Positions 42,824 to 51,914 of a stretch of 64,000 nt of DNA are shown piece after piece. Source of the DNA: JAAYJT01 sp037446395 (GTDB lineage Bacteria; Bacteroidota; Bacteroidia; Bacteroidales; JAAYJT01). The translations under genes and the position numbers were made by a program. Below the pieces are notes generated by a model. It searched no databases and was not told the origin of the DNA. It was given only the letters and a program-made list of their open reading frames with translations. Numbering within the stretch: the first letter of the stretch is position 1; each line of letters begins with the position of its first letter. The DNA lies in NCBI GenBank assembly GCA_037446395.1, contig JBBIIP010000008.1, positions 41,133-105,132 of the forward strand, read 5' to 3'.

Positions 42824-43582
42824 ATGGCCATAAAGATATATTTTGCCTCCGACTTTCATCTTGGTATTCCGAGTTACGAAAACAGCCTTGAACGCGAAAA
42901 AATGCTGGTAAAATGGCTCGATAATGTCAGCTGCGATGCAACAGCCGTTTTTTTGATGGGCGATATTTTTGATTTCTGGTTTGAGTACAAAACAGTTGTG
43001 CCAAAAGGATACGTGCGCTTGCTGGGAAAACTCGCTGAAATTACAGACAAGGGCATTCCTGTTCATCTCTTCCGCGGGAATCATGATATCTGGGCATTTG
43101 GATACCTTGAAAAGGAATTGGGAATTCAGCTACATAGAGAGAGTCAGGTGATCACAGTCGGAAACAAAACCTTGTATCTGGCTCATGGCGACGGTTTAGG
43201 CCCTGGAGACCATACTTACAAGCTGTTGAAGCAAATATTTGAGTGCCGTTTTTGCCAATGGCTTTTCAGGTGGATACATCCGGATATCGGGTCGCTCATT
43301 GCACAGGTTTCGTCAAACAAAAGCCGCTATGCCAATGAAGCGAAAGAGGAAAAATTTGGCCTGCCACCCATCGAAACAGAGCAACTATACAAGTATTGCC
43401 TTAAAAAAGCTGAACAACATCCAGTAGTTGATTATTTCATTTTCGGACATCGGCATCGGCCGGTTGTTTATCAAATCAATGATAAAGCCCGAATGGTTAT
43501 CCTGGGCGATTGGCTACACCATTATACCTACGCAGTTTTTGACGGAGAATCAATTGAAGTCAAGACATTCGCCCCTTCATAA
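42824..43582 (+). CDS. lpxH: UDP-2,3-diacylglucosamine diphosphatase
   Basis: 252 residues. It hydrolyses UDP-2,3-diacylglucosamine to lipid X and UMP in lipid A synthesis. All metallophosphoesterase motifs are seen: 'FASDFHLG', 'FLMGDIFDFWFEYKT', 'FRGNHDIWAFGYL', 'LAHGDGLGPGD' and 'FIFGHRHRPVVY'. It lies downstream of lpxK-punA with 44 bases between, so two lipid A genes flank a purine gene in one transcript. Confidence 0.95.
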   Translation: MAIKIYFASDFHLGIPSYENSLEREKMLVKWLDNVSCDATAVFLMGDIFDFWFEYKTVVPKGYVRLLGKLAEITDKGIPVHLFRGNHDIWAFGYLEKELGIQLHRESQVITVGNKTLYLAHGDGLGPGDHTYKLLKQIFECRFCQWLFRWIHPDIGSLIAQVSSNKSRYANEAKEEKFGLPPIETEQLYKYCLKKAEQHPVVDYFIFGHRHRPVVYQINDKARMVILGDWLHHYTYAVFDGESIEVKTFAPS

Positions 43583-43719
43583 TCCAATAGGATTGAAGTT
43601 TTGAAGCACTTTGGGGATGGTATCAACTTTGTTTCATTTTCCCGGGTTTCTTTCAAGGCATAATACGCAAAAATGGTTGGTAAAAAGTTCTAAAAGGTAG
43701 GCCCATATTGACATAAGAA

Positions 43720-43751
43720 GAAGTTTTATGAAACGAATTTCATAAAACTTC
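43720..43751. repeat. 14-bp perfect hairpin between lpxH and the tRNA genes
   Basis: GAAGTTTTATGAAA (43720-43733), a 4-base loop CGAA, and its exact complement (43738-43751). On the minus strand the loop reads TTCG. It has no long T-run on either side, so it may be an end-of-transcript hairpin for lpxH or a backup for the tRNA terminator. It is 138 bases after the lpxH stop. Confidence 0.6.
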
Positions 43752-43770
43752 AGCGCGTAAAGAAAAATTC

Positions 43771-43796
43771 AAAAAAAACAGGGCCAGAACCCTGTT
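43771..43796 (-). terminator. Terminator of tRNA-Leu
   Basis: A 7-bp stem AACAGGG/CCCTGTT with a 6-base loop, followed by T's on the minus strand, 5 bases after the tRNA 3' end. Confidence 0.85.
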
Positions 43797-43801
43797 CATC
43801 G

Positions 43802-43885
43802 TACCCGGGGCGGGATTTGAACCCGCACGGCCGTGAGGCCAAAGGATTTTAAGTCCTTCGTGTCTACCTATTCCACCACCCAGGC
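43802..43885 (-). tRNA. tRNA-Leu (anticodon UAA)
   Basis: An 84-base cloverleaf with a long variable arm typical of tRNA-Leu. The minus-strand loop CTTAAAA holds anticodon TAA within the stem AAGGA/TCCTT. The T arm GCGGGTTCAAATCCCGC is perfect. The acceptor GCCTGGG pairs with CCCGGGT (with G-U pairs) and discriminator A. CCA is not encoded. Confidence 0.93.
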
Positions 43886-43904
43886 ATCCAATTTTCTGAA
43901 AGCA

Positions 43905-43912
43905 CAAAATTA
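43905..43912 (-). promoter_or_regulatory. tRNA-Leu promoter -7 box
   Basis: TAATTTTG on the minus strand, 19 bases before the mature 5' end of tRNA-Leu. It indicates a promoter separate from that of tRNA-Gly. Confidence 0.5.
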
Positions 43913-43951
43913 ATCAACAGCAGGCAATAATCAATTATTTCGCATAAAACT

Positions 43952-43975
43952 AAAAAAAACCCGACCTAAGCCGGG
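43952..43975 (-). terminator. Terminator after tRNA-Gly
   Basis: On the minus strand CCCGGC-TTAG-GTCGGG (6 bp with one G-U pair) is followed by eight T's, starting 6 bases after the tRNA. Confidence 0.75.
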
Positions 43976-43981
43976 GCTTTG

Positions 43982-44054
<73 letters not shown>

Positions 44055-44082
44055 ACATAAAGTACAGTGTCGTTTGGGGCCG

Positions 44083-44090
44083 CAAATATA
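44083..44090 (-). promoter_or_regulatory. tRNA-Gly promoter -7 box
   Basis: TATATTTG on the minus strand, 28 bases before the tRNA-Gly 5' end, with a possible TTG -33 at 44107-44109. Confidence 0.5.
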
Positions 44091-44154
44091 CAATATTTTC
44101 TTTTTTCAATAGGTGGTGCAAAATTTTTTATTCCGAGAGTCAAACTTGAAGTCA

Positions 44155-46782
44155 TTACTTATGATCAAGAAGCTTCTTTATTTCGTTGAGTTTCATCAGG
44201 GCTTCGACAGGCGTTAGGGTATTGATGTCGGTGTTCAAAATGTCTTCGCGAATTTGCTCAAGAAGCGGATCGTTCAATTGAATAAAACTTAACTGAAAGG
44301 GATCGGGTTTGCGAAGAGATTTCTTGTTTTCCTTTTGTATCAAGGCTTCATGGCTGTGAGTCTGTTCCAGTTTCTTGAGCATCTGATTGGCTTTCTCAAT
44401 CACTGTTTTAGGCATGCCAGCCATTTTTGCGACATGAATACCAAAGCTGTGTTCGGTGCCGCCCGGGGTGAGTTTGCGCAGGAATAAGATCTTGTTGCCA
44501 ATTTCTTTAATCGAAATGTGATAGTTCTTTACCCTTGAGAAAGCATTGGCCATTTCGTTGAGTTCGTGATAATGGGTTGCAAAAAGAATTTTCGGCCTGA
44601 AGAGTGGGTGCTCATGCAAATACTCTATAATAGCCCAGGCGATTGAAATTCCATCATAGGTACTTGTACCGCGCCCGATTTCATCGAGCAAAATCAGGCT
44701 GCGATTCGATGCATTGTTAAGGATACTAGCCGTTTCGTTCATTTCGACCATAAATGTTGATTCGCCCGACGAAATGTTGTCGGAGGCACCCACGCGGGTA
44801 AAGATTTTATCAACAATTCCGATGTGGGCTTCTTTTGCAGGCACAAAACTGCCCATCTGGGCCATCAAAACGATGAGCGAGGTCTGCCGAAGAAATGCCG
44901 ATTTCCCGGACATGTTTGGCCCGGTAAGAATGATAATTTGTTGGGAACTATTATCGAGAAACACGTCATTTGCGATGTACTCTTCCCCGGGTGGCATGTG
45001 CTTTTCTATCACCGGATGGCGGCCTGAGCGAATATTCAACTCCCAGGAATCGTTCATGTTGGGTTTCACATATTTATTTTCACGCGCCAATACCGAAAAC
45101 GACAATAGGCAATCTACCCGGGCAATAAGCACGGCATTGAGTTGAATTGGCTCAATATAATCGGACAGGCTGAGTACAATTTCGTCGAAAAGTTGTTGCT
45201 CTAATGCCAGGATTTTTTCTTCGGCACCTAAAATCTTTTGCTCATACGCCTTCAGTTCTTCAGTGATGTACCTTTCGCAGTTGACGAGGGTTTGTTTGCG
45301 GTGCCACTCGGCCGGAACTTTATCTTTGTGTGTATTCGTAACTTCCAGGTAATAGCCAAAAACATTGTTGTATCCAACTTTCAAGGATGATATTCCTGTG
45401 GTGTCAATTTCGCGTTGCTGCATCTTCATCAGGTAATCTTTGCCTGAGTATAGTATACTTCGCAAATCTTCTAGTTCAGAGCTTACTCCCTCTGCTATTA
45501 CATGGCCTTTATTGATTGTGGCAGGAGGTTCGGGCTGAATTTCACGGCCAATTTTTTCGCTGATGATGGCACAGGGGTTCAACTGGTCAGCAATTTTGCG
45601 CAATGAGTCAATACCCGACGCCTCGAGTATTTCTTTGATTGGCACCAATGTATCAAGTGCGCGCTTGACCTGCACAATTTCCCTTGGGGTTGCTTTACGG
45701 ACGGCAACTTTGCTGATTAGTCTTTCGAGATCTCCAATCAATTTCACCTGGGCTGTCAGTTTCTCAGAAACTTCTGGTTTGCCCAAAAAATACTCAACCA
45801 CCAAATGTCTTTCCTCAATGGGTTTAAGCTCTTTCAGCGGCAATAACATCCATCGCCGAAGCATACGGGTTCCCATGGATGATATTGTGCGATCCATGAT
45901 CTGCAGCAGCGTACTTGCTGATTCGTTGGGAGTGTGAATAAGTTCAAGATTGCGAATTGTGAAGCGATCGAGCCATACGTATCGCTCCTCCTCTATCCTT
46001 GAAATGTTGGTGATGTGTTTTACCTTATCGTGATTGGTTTCGGCAAGATAGTGGAGGGCTGCACCTGCAGCGATGATTCCTTGTTTGAATTCTTCAATTC
46101 CAAAACCTTTGAGCGATTGGGTATCGAAGTGCCTCAGTAATAGTTCGTTGGCAAAGTCATAGGTAAAAACCCAATCTTCAAATGTATTAACATAAAATTG
46201 CCCTCCAAATAATTCAGTCAGCTCATGGCGTTTGCTTTTCTGAACTACAATTTCTGAAGGTTGAAAGGTTTGGAGTAGCTTATCTATATACTCATTAGAG
46301 CCTTCGGCAAGATAGAATTCACCGGTTGAGACATCCAAAAAACTGATTCCGGATATTTTGGGTTGCAGATGCAGGCTGGCAAGAAAATTATTTTTTTGAT
46401 GGTCAAGTATTTTGTCGTTATATGAAACTCCAGGTGTAACCAGTTCGGTAACCCCACGCTTAACTATTTTCTTTGCAAGTTTCGGATCTTCAAGCTGGTC
46501 GCAGATGGCTACCCGGTGGCCTGCCCTCACCAATTTGGGAAGATATGTGTCGAGGGCATGGTGGGGAAATCCTGCCAATTCGACATACGAGGCTGCCCCA
46601 TTGGCCCGGCGGGTAAGTACGATTCCGAGAATTTTGCTGGTTTTGATGGCATCTTCGCCAAAGGTTTCATAAAAATCGCCAACCCTGAAAAGCAACAAAG
46701 CGTCAGGATACTTCGCCTTGATGGAGTAGTATTGCTTCATCAGAGGTGTTTCGACGATGTTACTCTGCTTTGTCTCTTTCAC
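44155..46782 (-). CDS. mutS: DNA mismatch repair protein MutS
   Basis: 875 residues, starting with GTG at 46782. The N-terminal mismatch-binding domain has the Phe-x-Glu wedge in 'FRVGDFYETFGEDAIKT'. The C-terminal ABC-type ATPase shows Walker A 'ILTGPNMSGKSAFLRQTSLIVLMAQ' near residue 617, the signature 'RVGASDNISSGESTFMVEMNETA', and Walker B 'LILLDEIGRGTSTYDGISIAWA'. Connector, lever and clamp regions lie between, so this is MutS1 and not MutS2. It recognises mismatches and recruits MutL. A -7 box lies at 46802-46809. Confidence 0.98.
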   Translation of the reverse strand: MKETKQSNIVETPLMKQYYSIKAKYPDALLLFRVGDFYETFGEDAIKTSKILGIVLTRRANGAASYVELAGFPHHALDTYLPKLVRAGHRVAICDQLEDPKLAKKIVKRGVTELVTPGVSYNDKILDHQKNNFLASLHLQPKISGISFLDVSTGEFYLAEGSNEYIDKLLQTFQPSEIVVQKSKRHELTELFGGQFYVNTFEDWVFTYDFANELLLRHFDTQSLKGFGIEEFKQGIIAAGAALHYLAETNHDKVKHITNISRIEEERYVWLDRFTIRNLELIHTPNESASTLLQIMDRTISSMGTRMLRRWMLLPLKELKPIEERHLVVEYFLGKPEVSEKLTAQVKLIGDLERLISKVAVRKATPREIVQVKRALDTLVPIKEILEASGIDSLRKIADQLNPCAIISEKIGREIQPEPPATINKGHVIAEGVSSELEDLRSILYSGKDYLMKMQQREIDTTGISSLKVGYNNVFGYYLEVTNTHKDKVPAEWHRKQTLVNCERYITEELKAYEQKILGAEEKILALEQQLFDEIVLSLSDYIEPIQLNAVLIARVDCLLSFSVLARENKYVKPNMNDSWELNIRSGRHPVIEKHMPPGEEYIANDVFLDNSSQQIIILTGPNMSGKSAFLRQTSLIVLMAQMGSFVPAKEAHIGIVDKIFTRVGASDNISSGESTFMVEMNETASILNNASNRSLILLDEIGRGTSTYDGISIAWAIIEYLHEHPLFRPKILFATHYHELNEMANAFSRVKNYHISIKEIGNKILFLRKLTPGGTEHSFGIHVAKMAGMPKTVIEKANQMLKKLEQTHSHEALIQKENKKSLRKPDPFQLSFIQLNDPLLEQIREDILNTDINTLTPVEALMKLNEIKKLLDHK

Positions 46783-46801
46783 AGTGAATGGGTGTTAACG
46801 G

Positions 46802-46809
46802 CAAAGGTA
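46802..46809 (-). promoter_or_regulatory. mutS promoter -7 box
   Basis: TACCTTTG on the minus strand. With the GTG at 46782, the leader would be only about 14 bases. Confidence 0.55.
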
Positions 46810-46838
46810 GAAATAGTTTCAGATACGCGATTTGTGCA

Positions 46839-47570
46839 TTATGCGTTCTCTGTTCCTGGCGCAGGAATTGGAAAGAGGTTTTCAAAATATTTCCACAACG
46901 GATCCTCGGGAACGGGAGCATAAATGTTAACTATTTTTCCTGAAACAGGATGGGCGAAACGGATATGGCGTGCATGCAAGTGGATGGATGCATCGGGATT
47001 GGGTCGGGGCGCGCCATATTTCAGGTCGCCTTTGATCGGAAAGCCCATGACCGAAAGCTGGGAGCGTATTTGGTGATGACGGCCTGTGATCAGTTCGATT
47101 TCGAGCAGATAGTAATGATCACTCTCTGCAAGTATCTGATATTTAAGTTCGGCTCTTGCTGTGTTTTTCCTTTCCTGCGATAAAGCATACGATTTGTTTT
47201 TATCGCGGTTGCGCGAGATAAAATGTATCAGCGTATCTGCTTGTTTTGGCGGGCGGTTTTTCACAACAGCCCAATAAATTTTTGTAACCTCGCGATCGTG
47301 AATCATGGCGTTCAGACGGGCCAGCGCCTTGGATGTACGTGCAAAAATCACTGTGCCACTCACAGGTTGGTCGAGGCGGTGTGGTAGTCCCAGAAAAACA
47401 TTTCCTGGTTTATTATACTTAGCTTTAATATATTTTTTAACCTTGTCGAGCAATGGCTCAGCACCTGTGCTGTCGCCCTGCACAATATCTCCTGCTCTTT
47501 TATTGATAATGATAATGTGGTTGTCTTCGAACAATACCATCCGCTTTATATCTTCAATTGCTTCCATCAT
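46839..47570 (-). CDS. RluA-family 23S rRNA/tRNA pseudouridine synthase
   Basis: About 243 residues from the ATG at 47570, followed directly by a second ATG; a TTG two codons earlier is less likely. The catalytic Asp is in 'LGLPHRLDQPVSGTVIFARTSKALARLN', the RluA-family HRLD motif. 'ITGRHHQIRSQLSVMGFPIKGDLKYGA' is the second conserved block. No N-terminal S4 domain is present, so it is the short type. Target uridine is unknown. It stands between panB and mutS on one strand. Confidence 0.92.
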   Translation of the reverse strand: MMEAIEDIKRMVLFEDNHIIIINKRAGDIVQGDSTGAEPLLDKVKKYIKAKYNKPGNVFLGLPHRLDQPVSGTVIFARTSKALARLNAMIHDREVTKIYWAVVKNRPPKQADTLIHFISRNRDKNKSYALSQERKNTARAELKYQILAESDHYYLLEIELITGRHHQIRSQLSVMGFPIKGDLKYGAPRPNPDASIHLHARHIRFAHPVSGKIVNIYAPVPEDPLWKYFENLFPIPAPGTENA

Positions 47571-47624
47571 GCGCAATTATTGGGGTTGAAGATGCCAGGC
47601 CAGAAAAATTCATCCTCAATAAAG

Positions 47625-48437
47625 CTAATATTGCTCTTTTTCGTTCGGAAATTCGCGCGATTTAACGTCTTTGATATAAGCTCGAACCGAACCTTGAATT
47701 TCTTCGCTCAGGTTATGGTATCGGCGCAGAAATCGTGGAGAGAAATCGGTGGTGATACCGAGCATATCATGCAGCACAAGCACCTGCCCATCTACTTCTC
47801 TGCCCGCTCCGATTCCTATTACAGGAATTCTAAGTTCCTGAGCCACTTTTGCGCCAAGTTTGGCAGGAATTTTTTCAAGAACAATGGTAAAGCAGCCTGC
47901 CTTTTGAAGCAGGCTTGCGTCTTCTACCAACTTATTGGCTTCATCTTCGTCGGTAGCCCGAACTACGTAAGTGCCAAATTTGTGAATACTTTGAGGAGTA
48001 AGCCCAAGGTGCCCCATGACAGGGATGCCAGCCGAAAGGATTCTGTCAACCGATTCGATAATTTCTTTTCCCCCTTCAATCTTCACTGCATCAGCACCCG
48101 ATTCCTTCATAATCCGGATGGCTGAGTGAAGCGCCTCTTTTGAATTTCCCTGGTAAGTGCCAAACGGCATATCCACCACCACCAACGCCCTCGATACAGC
48201 CCTCACAACAGATGAAGCATGGTATATCATCTGATCGAGGGTAATGGGTAAAGTACTGCCGTAGCCGGCCATTACATTCGAAGCCGAATCGCCCACGAGA
48301 ATAACATCAATGCCTGCCGCCTCGAGCAGCCTGGCAGTTGAAAAATCATAACCTGTGAGCATTGCAATTTTTTCACCCTTTAGCTTCATTTCCTGCAGCA
48401 CATGGGTGGTAACTTTGCGAACAATAATTTTTGTCAT
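47625..48437 (-). CDS. panB: 3-methyl-2-oxobutanoate hydroxymethyltransferase
   Basis: About 270 residues from the ATG at 48437; an upstream frame would begin within the -7 box. PanB makes ketopantoate from 2-oxoisovalerate and methylene-THF, the first step to pantothenate and CoA. Signatures: 'KIAMLTGYDFSTARLLEAAGIDVILVGDSASNVMAGYGSTLPITLDQMIYH', 'MPFGTYQGN', 'DAVKIEGG' and 'IPVMGHLGLTPQ', with the catalytic Glu in 'TIVLEKIP'. It is single in this region, with no panC or panD nearby. Confidence 0.97.
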   Translation of the reverse strand: MTKIIVRKVTTHVLQEMKLKGEKIAMLTGYDFSTARLLEAAGIDVILVGDSASNVMAGYGSTLPITLDQMIYHASSVVRAVSRALVVVDMPFGTYQGNSKEALHSAIRIMKESGADAVKIEGGKEIIESVDRILSAGIPVMGHLGLTPQSIHKFGTYVVRATDEDEANKLVEDASLLQKAGCFTIVLEKIPAKLGAKVAQELRIPVIGIGAGREVDGQVLVLHDMLGITTDFSPRFLRRYHNLSEEIQGSVRAYIKDVKSREFPNEKEQY

Positions 48438-48471
48438 ATAAAATAGATATGATTTGGGGTTGCCCTGGATG

Positions 48472-48479
48472 CAAATATA
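48472..48479 (-). promoter_or_regulatory. panB promoter -7 box
   Basis: TATATTTG on the minus strand, 35 bases before the panB ATG. Confidence 0.55.
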
Positions 48480-48587
48480 CAACCATTATGATCAACTCTT
48501 TAAGCCAACAAAATTCAGGTTCGATTTGTCTCCAATCGAACTATTGGATATGAATTCTAAAGATGCTTTATACTTGTTGAAAAAAAT

Positions 48588-48595
48588 TAACTTTG
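48588..48595 (+). promoter_or_regulatory. Promoter -7 box of the lipoprotein gene
   Basis: TAACTTTG, an exact match, giving a leader of about 20 bases to the ATG at 48624. Confidence 0.55.
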
Positions 48596-48623
48596 CACCT
48601 TGATTTTTAGAGCGCCTTTAATA

Positions 48624-49604
48624 ATGAAAACATTTAAGTTTTTTCTTTTCGGTCTGTTTCTTATCAATTTGTTGTCTTCTTGCGAAACTGATTTTGATAT
48701 TAATGCTTCCTGGAAAGACATCACTGTTGTTTATGGCCTATTGAATCAGAACGACACAATTCACTATGTTCGAGTTCAGAAGGCCTACCTTGGGGAGGGA
48801 AATGCCTTGCATATGGCTGCGATTCCTGACTCGAATCTATATCCAAGCAAAATTAATGTTCAGATTCAGGAATGGGATGGGACTACCCTCAAACGCACAT
48901 TTACCCTTGACACCATAAGTATCTTTAATAAAGAACCGGGAGTTTTTTTTAACCCACGACAACCTGTTTACGTTACAAAAAAAATATTAAACCCCTCTTT
49001 CCAGTACAAGTTGAAAATTTTCAACCAGAAAACGCAGAAAGAGATTGCCTCAAAAACAGAGCTAATCAGGGATTTTATGATAGACCGCCCAGGGTATGGT
49101 TCTAACCTGAATTTCACGTTGGCTCCCGAAACCCCCATCAGCATCAAGTGGTATTCGGCAGAATATGGCAAACGTTACCAGGTTGTTATGCGCTTCAACT
49201 ATATTGAGGTTATGAATGGAACAACCGACACCCTTACCAAATATGTGGACTGGTACTCGCAGGTATACAAATCAAAATCACTTGTTGGCGGTGAGCTGAT
49301 GGAGTTGAAAATCAATAAGAAAACACTTGAGACCATGATCACCGGCAATGTCAGCCAAAGCCACACAGTAACGCGCAAGTTGTTGCCAATCACGCTACAT
49401 TTCCAGGTAGCAGCCGATGATCTCAACACCTTTATTGATGTAAATGAACCTTCGTCGAGCATCATTCAAAGTAAGCCTGAGTTTACCAATATTAACAACG
49501 GATTAGGAATCTTTTCAGCAAGATTTGAAAAAGTACGCGAGCATGAGCTCCATCCATCTACCAAGCAGCAGATTATAGCCATGGAAGGCTACAACTTTAA
49601 ATAA
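48624..49604 (+). CDS. Putative lipoprotein, DUF4249-like
   Basis: About 326 residues from the ATG at 48624, chosen because the promoter excludes earlier in-frame starts. The lipoprotein signal ends in LLSSC ('FFLFGLFLINLLSSC'). The mature protein starts 'ETDFDINASWKDITVVYGLLNQNDTIHYVRVQKAYLGEG', a beta-sandwich-like pattern similar to DUF4249 proteins, which often accompany surface nutrient receptors. I do not see such a receptor here. The rest is beta-rich without motifs. The function is unknown and the family link is tentative. Confidence 0.65.
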   Translation: MKTFKFFLFGLFLINLLSSCETDFDINASWKDITVVYGLLNQNDTIHYVRVQKAYLGEGNALHMAAIPDSNLYPSKINVQIQEWDGTTLKRTFTLDTISIFNKEPGVFFNPRQPVYVTKKILNPSFQYKLKIFNQKTQKEIASKTELIRDFMIDRPGYGSNLNFTLAPETPISIKWYSAEYGKRYQVVMRFNYIEVMNGTTDTLTKYVDWYSQVYKSKSLVGGELMELKINKKTLETMITGNVSQSHTVTRKLLPITLHFQVAADDLNTFIDVNEPSSSIIQSKPEFTNINNGLGIFSARFEKVREHELHPSTKQQIIAMEGYNFK

Positions 49605-49633
49605 TCTTTGGCAATATTTTTTCTTATCATTTT

Positions 49634-49658
49634 CTGCCGTTTTGTCATTGAAATGTCA
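49634..49658 (+). promoter_or_regulatory. Possible stress-regulatory element upstream of dnaK
   Basis: CTGCCG at 49634-49639 is followed by two direct TGTCA repeats at 49643-49647 and 49654-49658, one helical turn apart. They lie about 210 bases before dnaK. The pattern recalls elements upstream of heat-shock genes in this phylum, but from memory only. Confidence 0.25.
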
Positions 49659-49869
49659 CCATTCCTTGTAGAATCAAGAAATTTAGAATTGATCAAAAAT
49701 TTCTTATGTAATTGGTTTATTGTGCTTTATATTAGCAACATCATACCCTGAGTAGCCAACTTTATGGGGTATGCGTTGATTCAACGCTTGTCTGGTTATG
49801 GCATTTGGCACAAAGATTGACAGCAAGATGCCAAAGAACAAATTTTCATAAACCATTAAAATTGATACA

Positions 49870-51780
49870 ATGGGAAAAATTATAGGAATTGATCTGGGCA
49901 CAACCAACTCATGCGTTGCCGTAATGGAAGGCAACGAGCCAGTTGTAATCCCAAATAGCGAAGGTCGGCGCACAACACCCTCAGTTGTAGCCTTTACCGA
50001 AAACGGAGAAAGAAAAGTAGGCGATCCGGCCAAGCGCCAGGCGATAACCAATCCTCACAAAACTGTTTCATCCATCAAGCGCTATATGGGTGAAACCTAC
50101 GACCGGGTTCAAAAAGAAATCGAACGGGCTTCATTCAAAGTTGAACGGGGAGATAATAACACGCCAAGGGTGCGCATTGACGACAGGCTCTTTACGCCAC
50201 AGGAAATTTCGGCCATGGTGTTGCAGAAGATGAAAAAAACTGCCGAAGATTATCTTGGTCAGACAATTACCGAAGCAGTCATCACTGTACCAGCTTATTT
50301 CAGTGATTCGCAGCGCCAAGCTACGAAGGAAGCCGGCGAAATTGCAGGACTGAAGGTCAGGCGTATCATTAACGAACCCACTGCGGCTGCCCTTGCATAT
50401 GGCCTCGACAAAAAACACAAAGACATCAAGGTCGCCGTTTTTGATCTGGGGGGCGGCACTTTCGATATTTCCATCTTAGAATTGGGCGATGGCGTGTTTG
50501 AAGTGAAGTCAACCAATGGAAATACCCACCTGGGAGGCGATGATTTTGATCAGGTTATCATTGACTGGCTGGCCGATGAATTTAAGAAAGATGAAGGCCT
50601 TGATCTGCATCGTGATCCAATGGCATTGCAACGGTTAAAAGAAGCCGCCGAAAAGGCAAAGATTGAACTTTCGAGTTCTACAACAACCGAGATAAATCTA
50701 CCATACATTATGCCGGTGGATGGTATTCCCAAACACTTGGTACGCAACCTTACCCGTGCAAAGTTCGAGCAGCTTACCGATCATTTGATCAAAGCCACCA
50801 TTGAACCATGCAGAAAAGCAATGAGCGATGCAGGGTTGAAAAACTCAGATATTGACGAAGTGATTTTGGTGGGCGGGTCCACCCGTATTCCTGCCATTCA
50901 GAAAATCGTTGAAGATTTCTTTGGAAAAGTCCCTTCAAAGGGTGTCAATCCGGATGAAGTTGTGGCCATCGGAGCTGCCATACAGGGCGGAGTGCTTACG
51001 GGTGAAGTTAAAGATGTTCTCCTTCTTGATGTTACTCCATTATCGCTTGGAATTGAAACACTTGGAGGTGTAATGACCCGACTGATTGAATCAAACACAA
51101 CCATTCCGACAAAGAAATCTGAAGTGTTTTCAACAGCATCTGACAATCAAACCTCAGTCGAAATTCATGTGCTTCAGGGCGAAAGACCAATGGCAAGAGA
51201 TAATAAAAGCATCGGTCGGTTTTTCCTCGACGGAATTCCTCCTTCACAACGAGGAATACCCCAGATCGAAGTTACTTTCGATATTGACGCCAACGGAATC
51301 CTGAATGTTTCAGCCAAGGATAAAGGAACCGGAAAATCTCAGCAAATCAGGATTGAGGCTTCAACAGGTCTGACTGATTCCGAAATAAAACGAATGAAAG
51401 ACGAGGCAGTTGCAAACGCCGAAAGCGATCGGAGGGCAAAAGAAGAAATTGATAAACTCAACGGTGCGGATTCTCTGATATTTCAAACCGAAAAGCAGAT
51501 GAAAGAGTTCGGAGAAAAATTGCCGGCAGACAAGAAACAAAATATCGAAAGCGCACTCGAAAAACTGAAAGCAGCTCACCAGAACAAGAATATAAGCGAG
51601 TTAGACGCAGCCATGGCTGCTTTGAACAATGCCTGGCAAGCTGCTAGCGAAGAGCTTTACAAGGCTTCGCAGCCTCAGCAAAACCAAGAACCCCCACATC
51701 AGGGCGGCACTTCAGACCAGCCACATGGCGATAGAGGCGACGAGGTGACAGACGTTGATTTTGAAGAAGTGAAAAGCTAA
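49870..51780 (+). CDS. dnaK: Molecular chaperone DnaK (Hsp70)
   Basis: 636 residues. The ATPase domain opens 'KIIGIDLGTTNSCVAVMEGNEPVVIPN' and has 'AVFDLGGGTFDISILELGDGVFEVKSTNG' and 'ILVGGSTRIPAIQKIV'. The linker 'DVLLLDVTPLSLGIETLGG' leads to the substrate-binding domain. The acidic end 'DEVTDVDFEEVKS' is typical. It folds and protects cytoplasmic proteins with DnaJ and GrpE, which are not in the window. A strong terminator follows. Upstream is a 265-bp region without a gene, likely holding its regulation. Confidence 0.99.
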   Translation: MGKIIGIDLGTTNSCVAVMEGNEPVVIPNSEGRRTTPSVVAFTENGERKVGDPAKRQAITNPHKTVSSIKRYMGETYDRVQKEIERASFKVERGDNNTPRVRIDDRLFTPQEISAMVLQKMKKTAEDYLGQTITEAVITVPAYFSDSQRQATKEAGEIAGLKVRRIINEPTAAALAYGLDKKHKDIKVAVFDLGGGTFDISILELGDGVFEVKSTNGNTHLGGDDFDQVIIDWLADEFKKDEGLDLHRDPMALQRLKEAAEKAKIELSSSTTTEINLPYIMPVDGIPKHLVRNLTRAKFEQLTDHLIKATIEPCRKAMSDAGLKNSDIDEVILVGGSTRIPAIQKIVEDFFGKVPSKGVNPDEVVAIGAAIQGGVLTGEVKDVLLLDVTPLSLGIETLGGVMTRLIESNTTIPTKKSEVFSTASDNQTSVEIHVLQGERPMARDNKSIGRFFLDGIPPSQRGIPQIEVTFDIDANGILNVSAKDKGTGKSQQIRIEASTGLTDSEIKRMKDEAVANAESDRRAKEEIDKLNGADSLIFQTEKQMKEFGEKLPADKKQNIESALEKLKAAHQNKNISELDAAMAALNNAWQAASEELYKASQPQQNQEPPHQGGTSDQPHGDRGDEVTDVDFEEVKS

Positions 51781-51802
51781 CAAGTGTTTTTGCAACCCAC
51801 CG

Positions 51803-51840
51803 AATGGCTGCTGCACACCCGATGTAGCAGCCATTTTTTA
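51803..51840 (+). terminator. dnaK terminator
   Basis: AATGGCTGCT/AGCAGCCATT, a 10-bp perfect stem with a 13-base loop, followed by T's, 22 bases after the dnaK stop. Confidence 0.85.
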
Positions 51841-51888
51841 TGCCTATTTCAAACCATCTTTCTTGCCCGATATCTCGATTGGGTTGTG

Positions 51889-51896
51889 TAAATTTG
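51889..51896 (+). promoter_or_regulatory. Promoter -7 box of the secreted unknown gene
   Basis: TAAATTTG, an exact match, giving a leader of about 12 bases to the ATG at 51915. Confidence 0.55.
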
Positions 51897-51914
51897 TAGA
51901 TCAATTTTCTACAC

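Noticed and set aside
49801..49830. Sigma-54 promoter before dnaK (TTTGGCAC-N5-TTGAC)
   Set aside because: The -12 element has GA in place of the essential GC.
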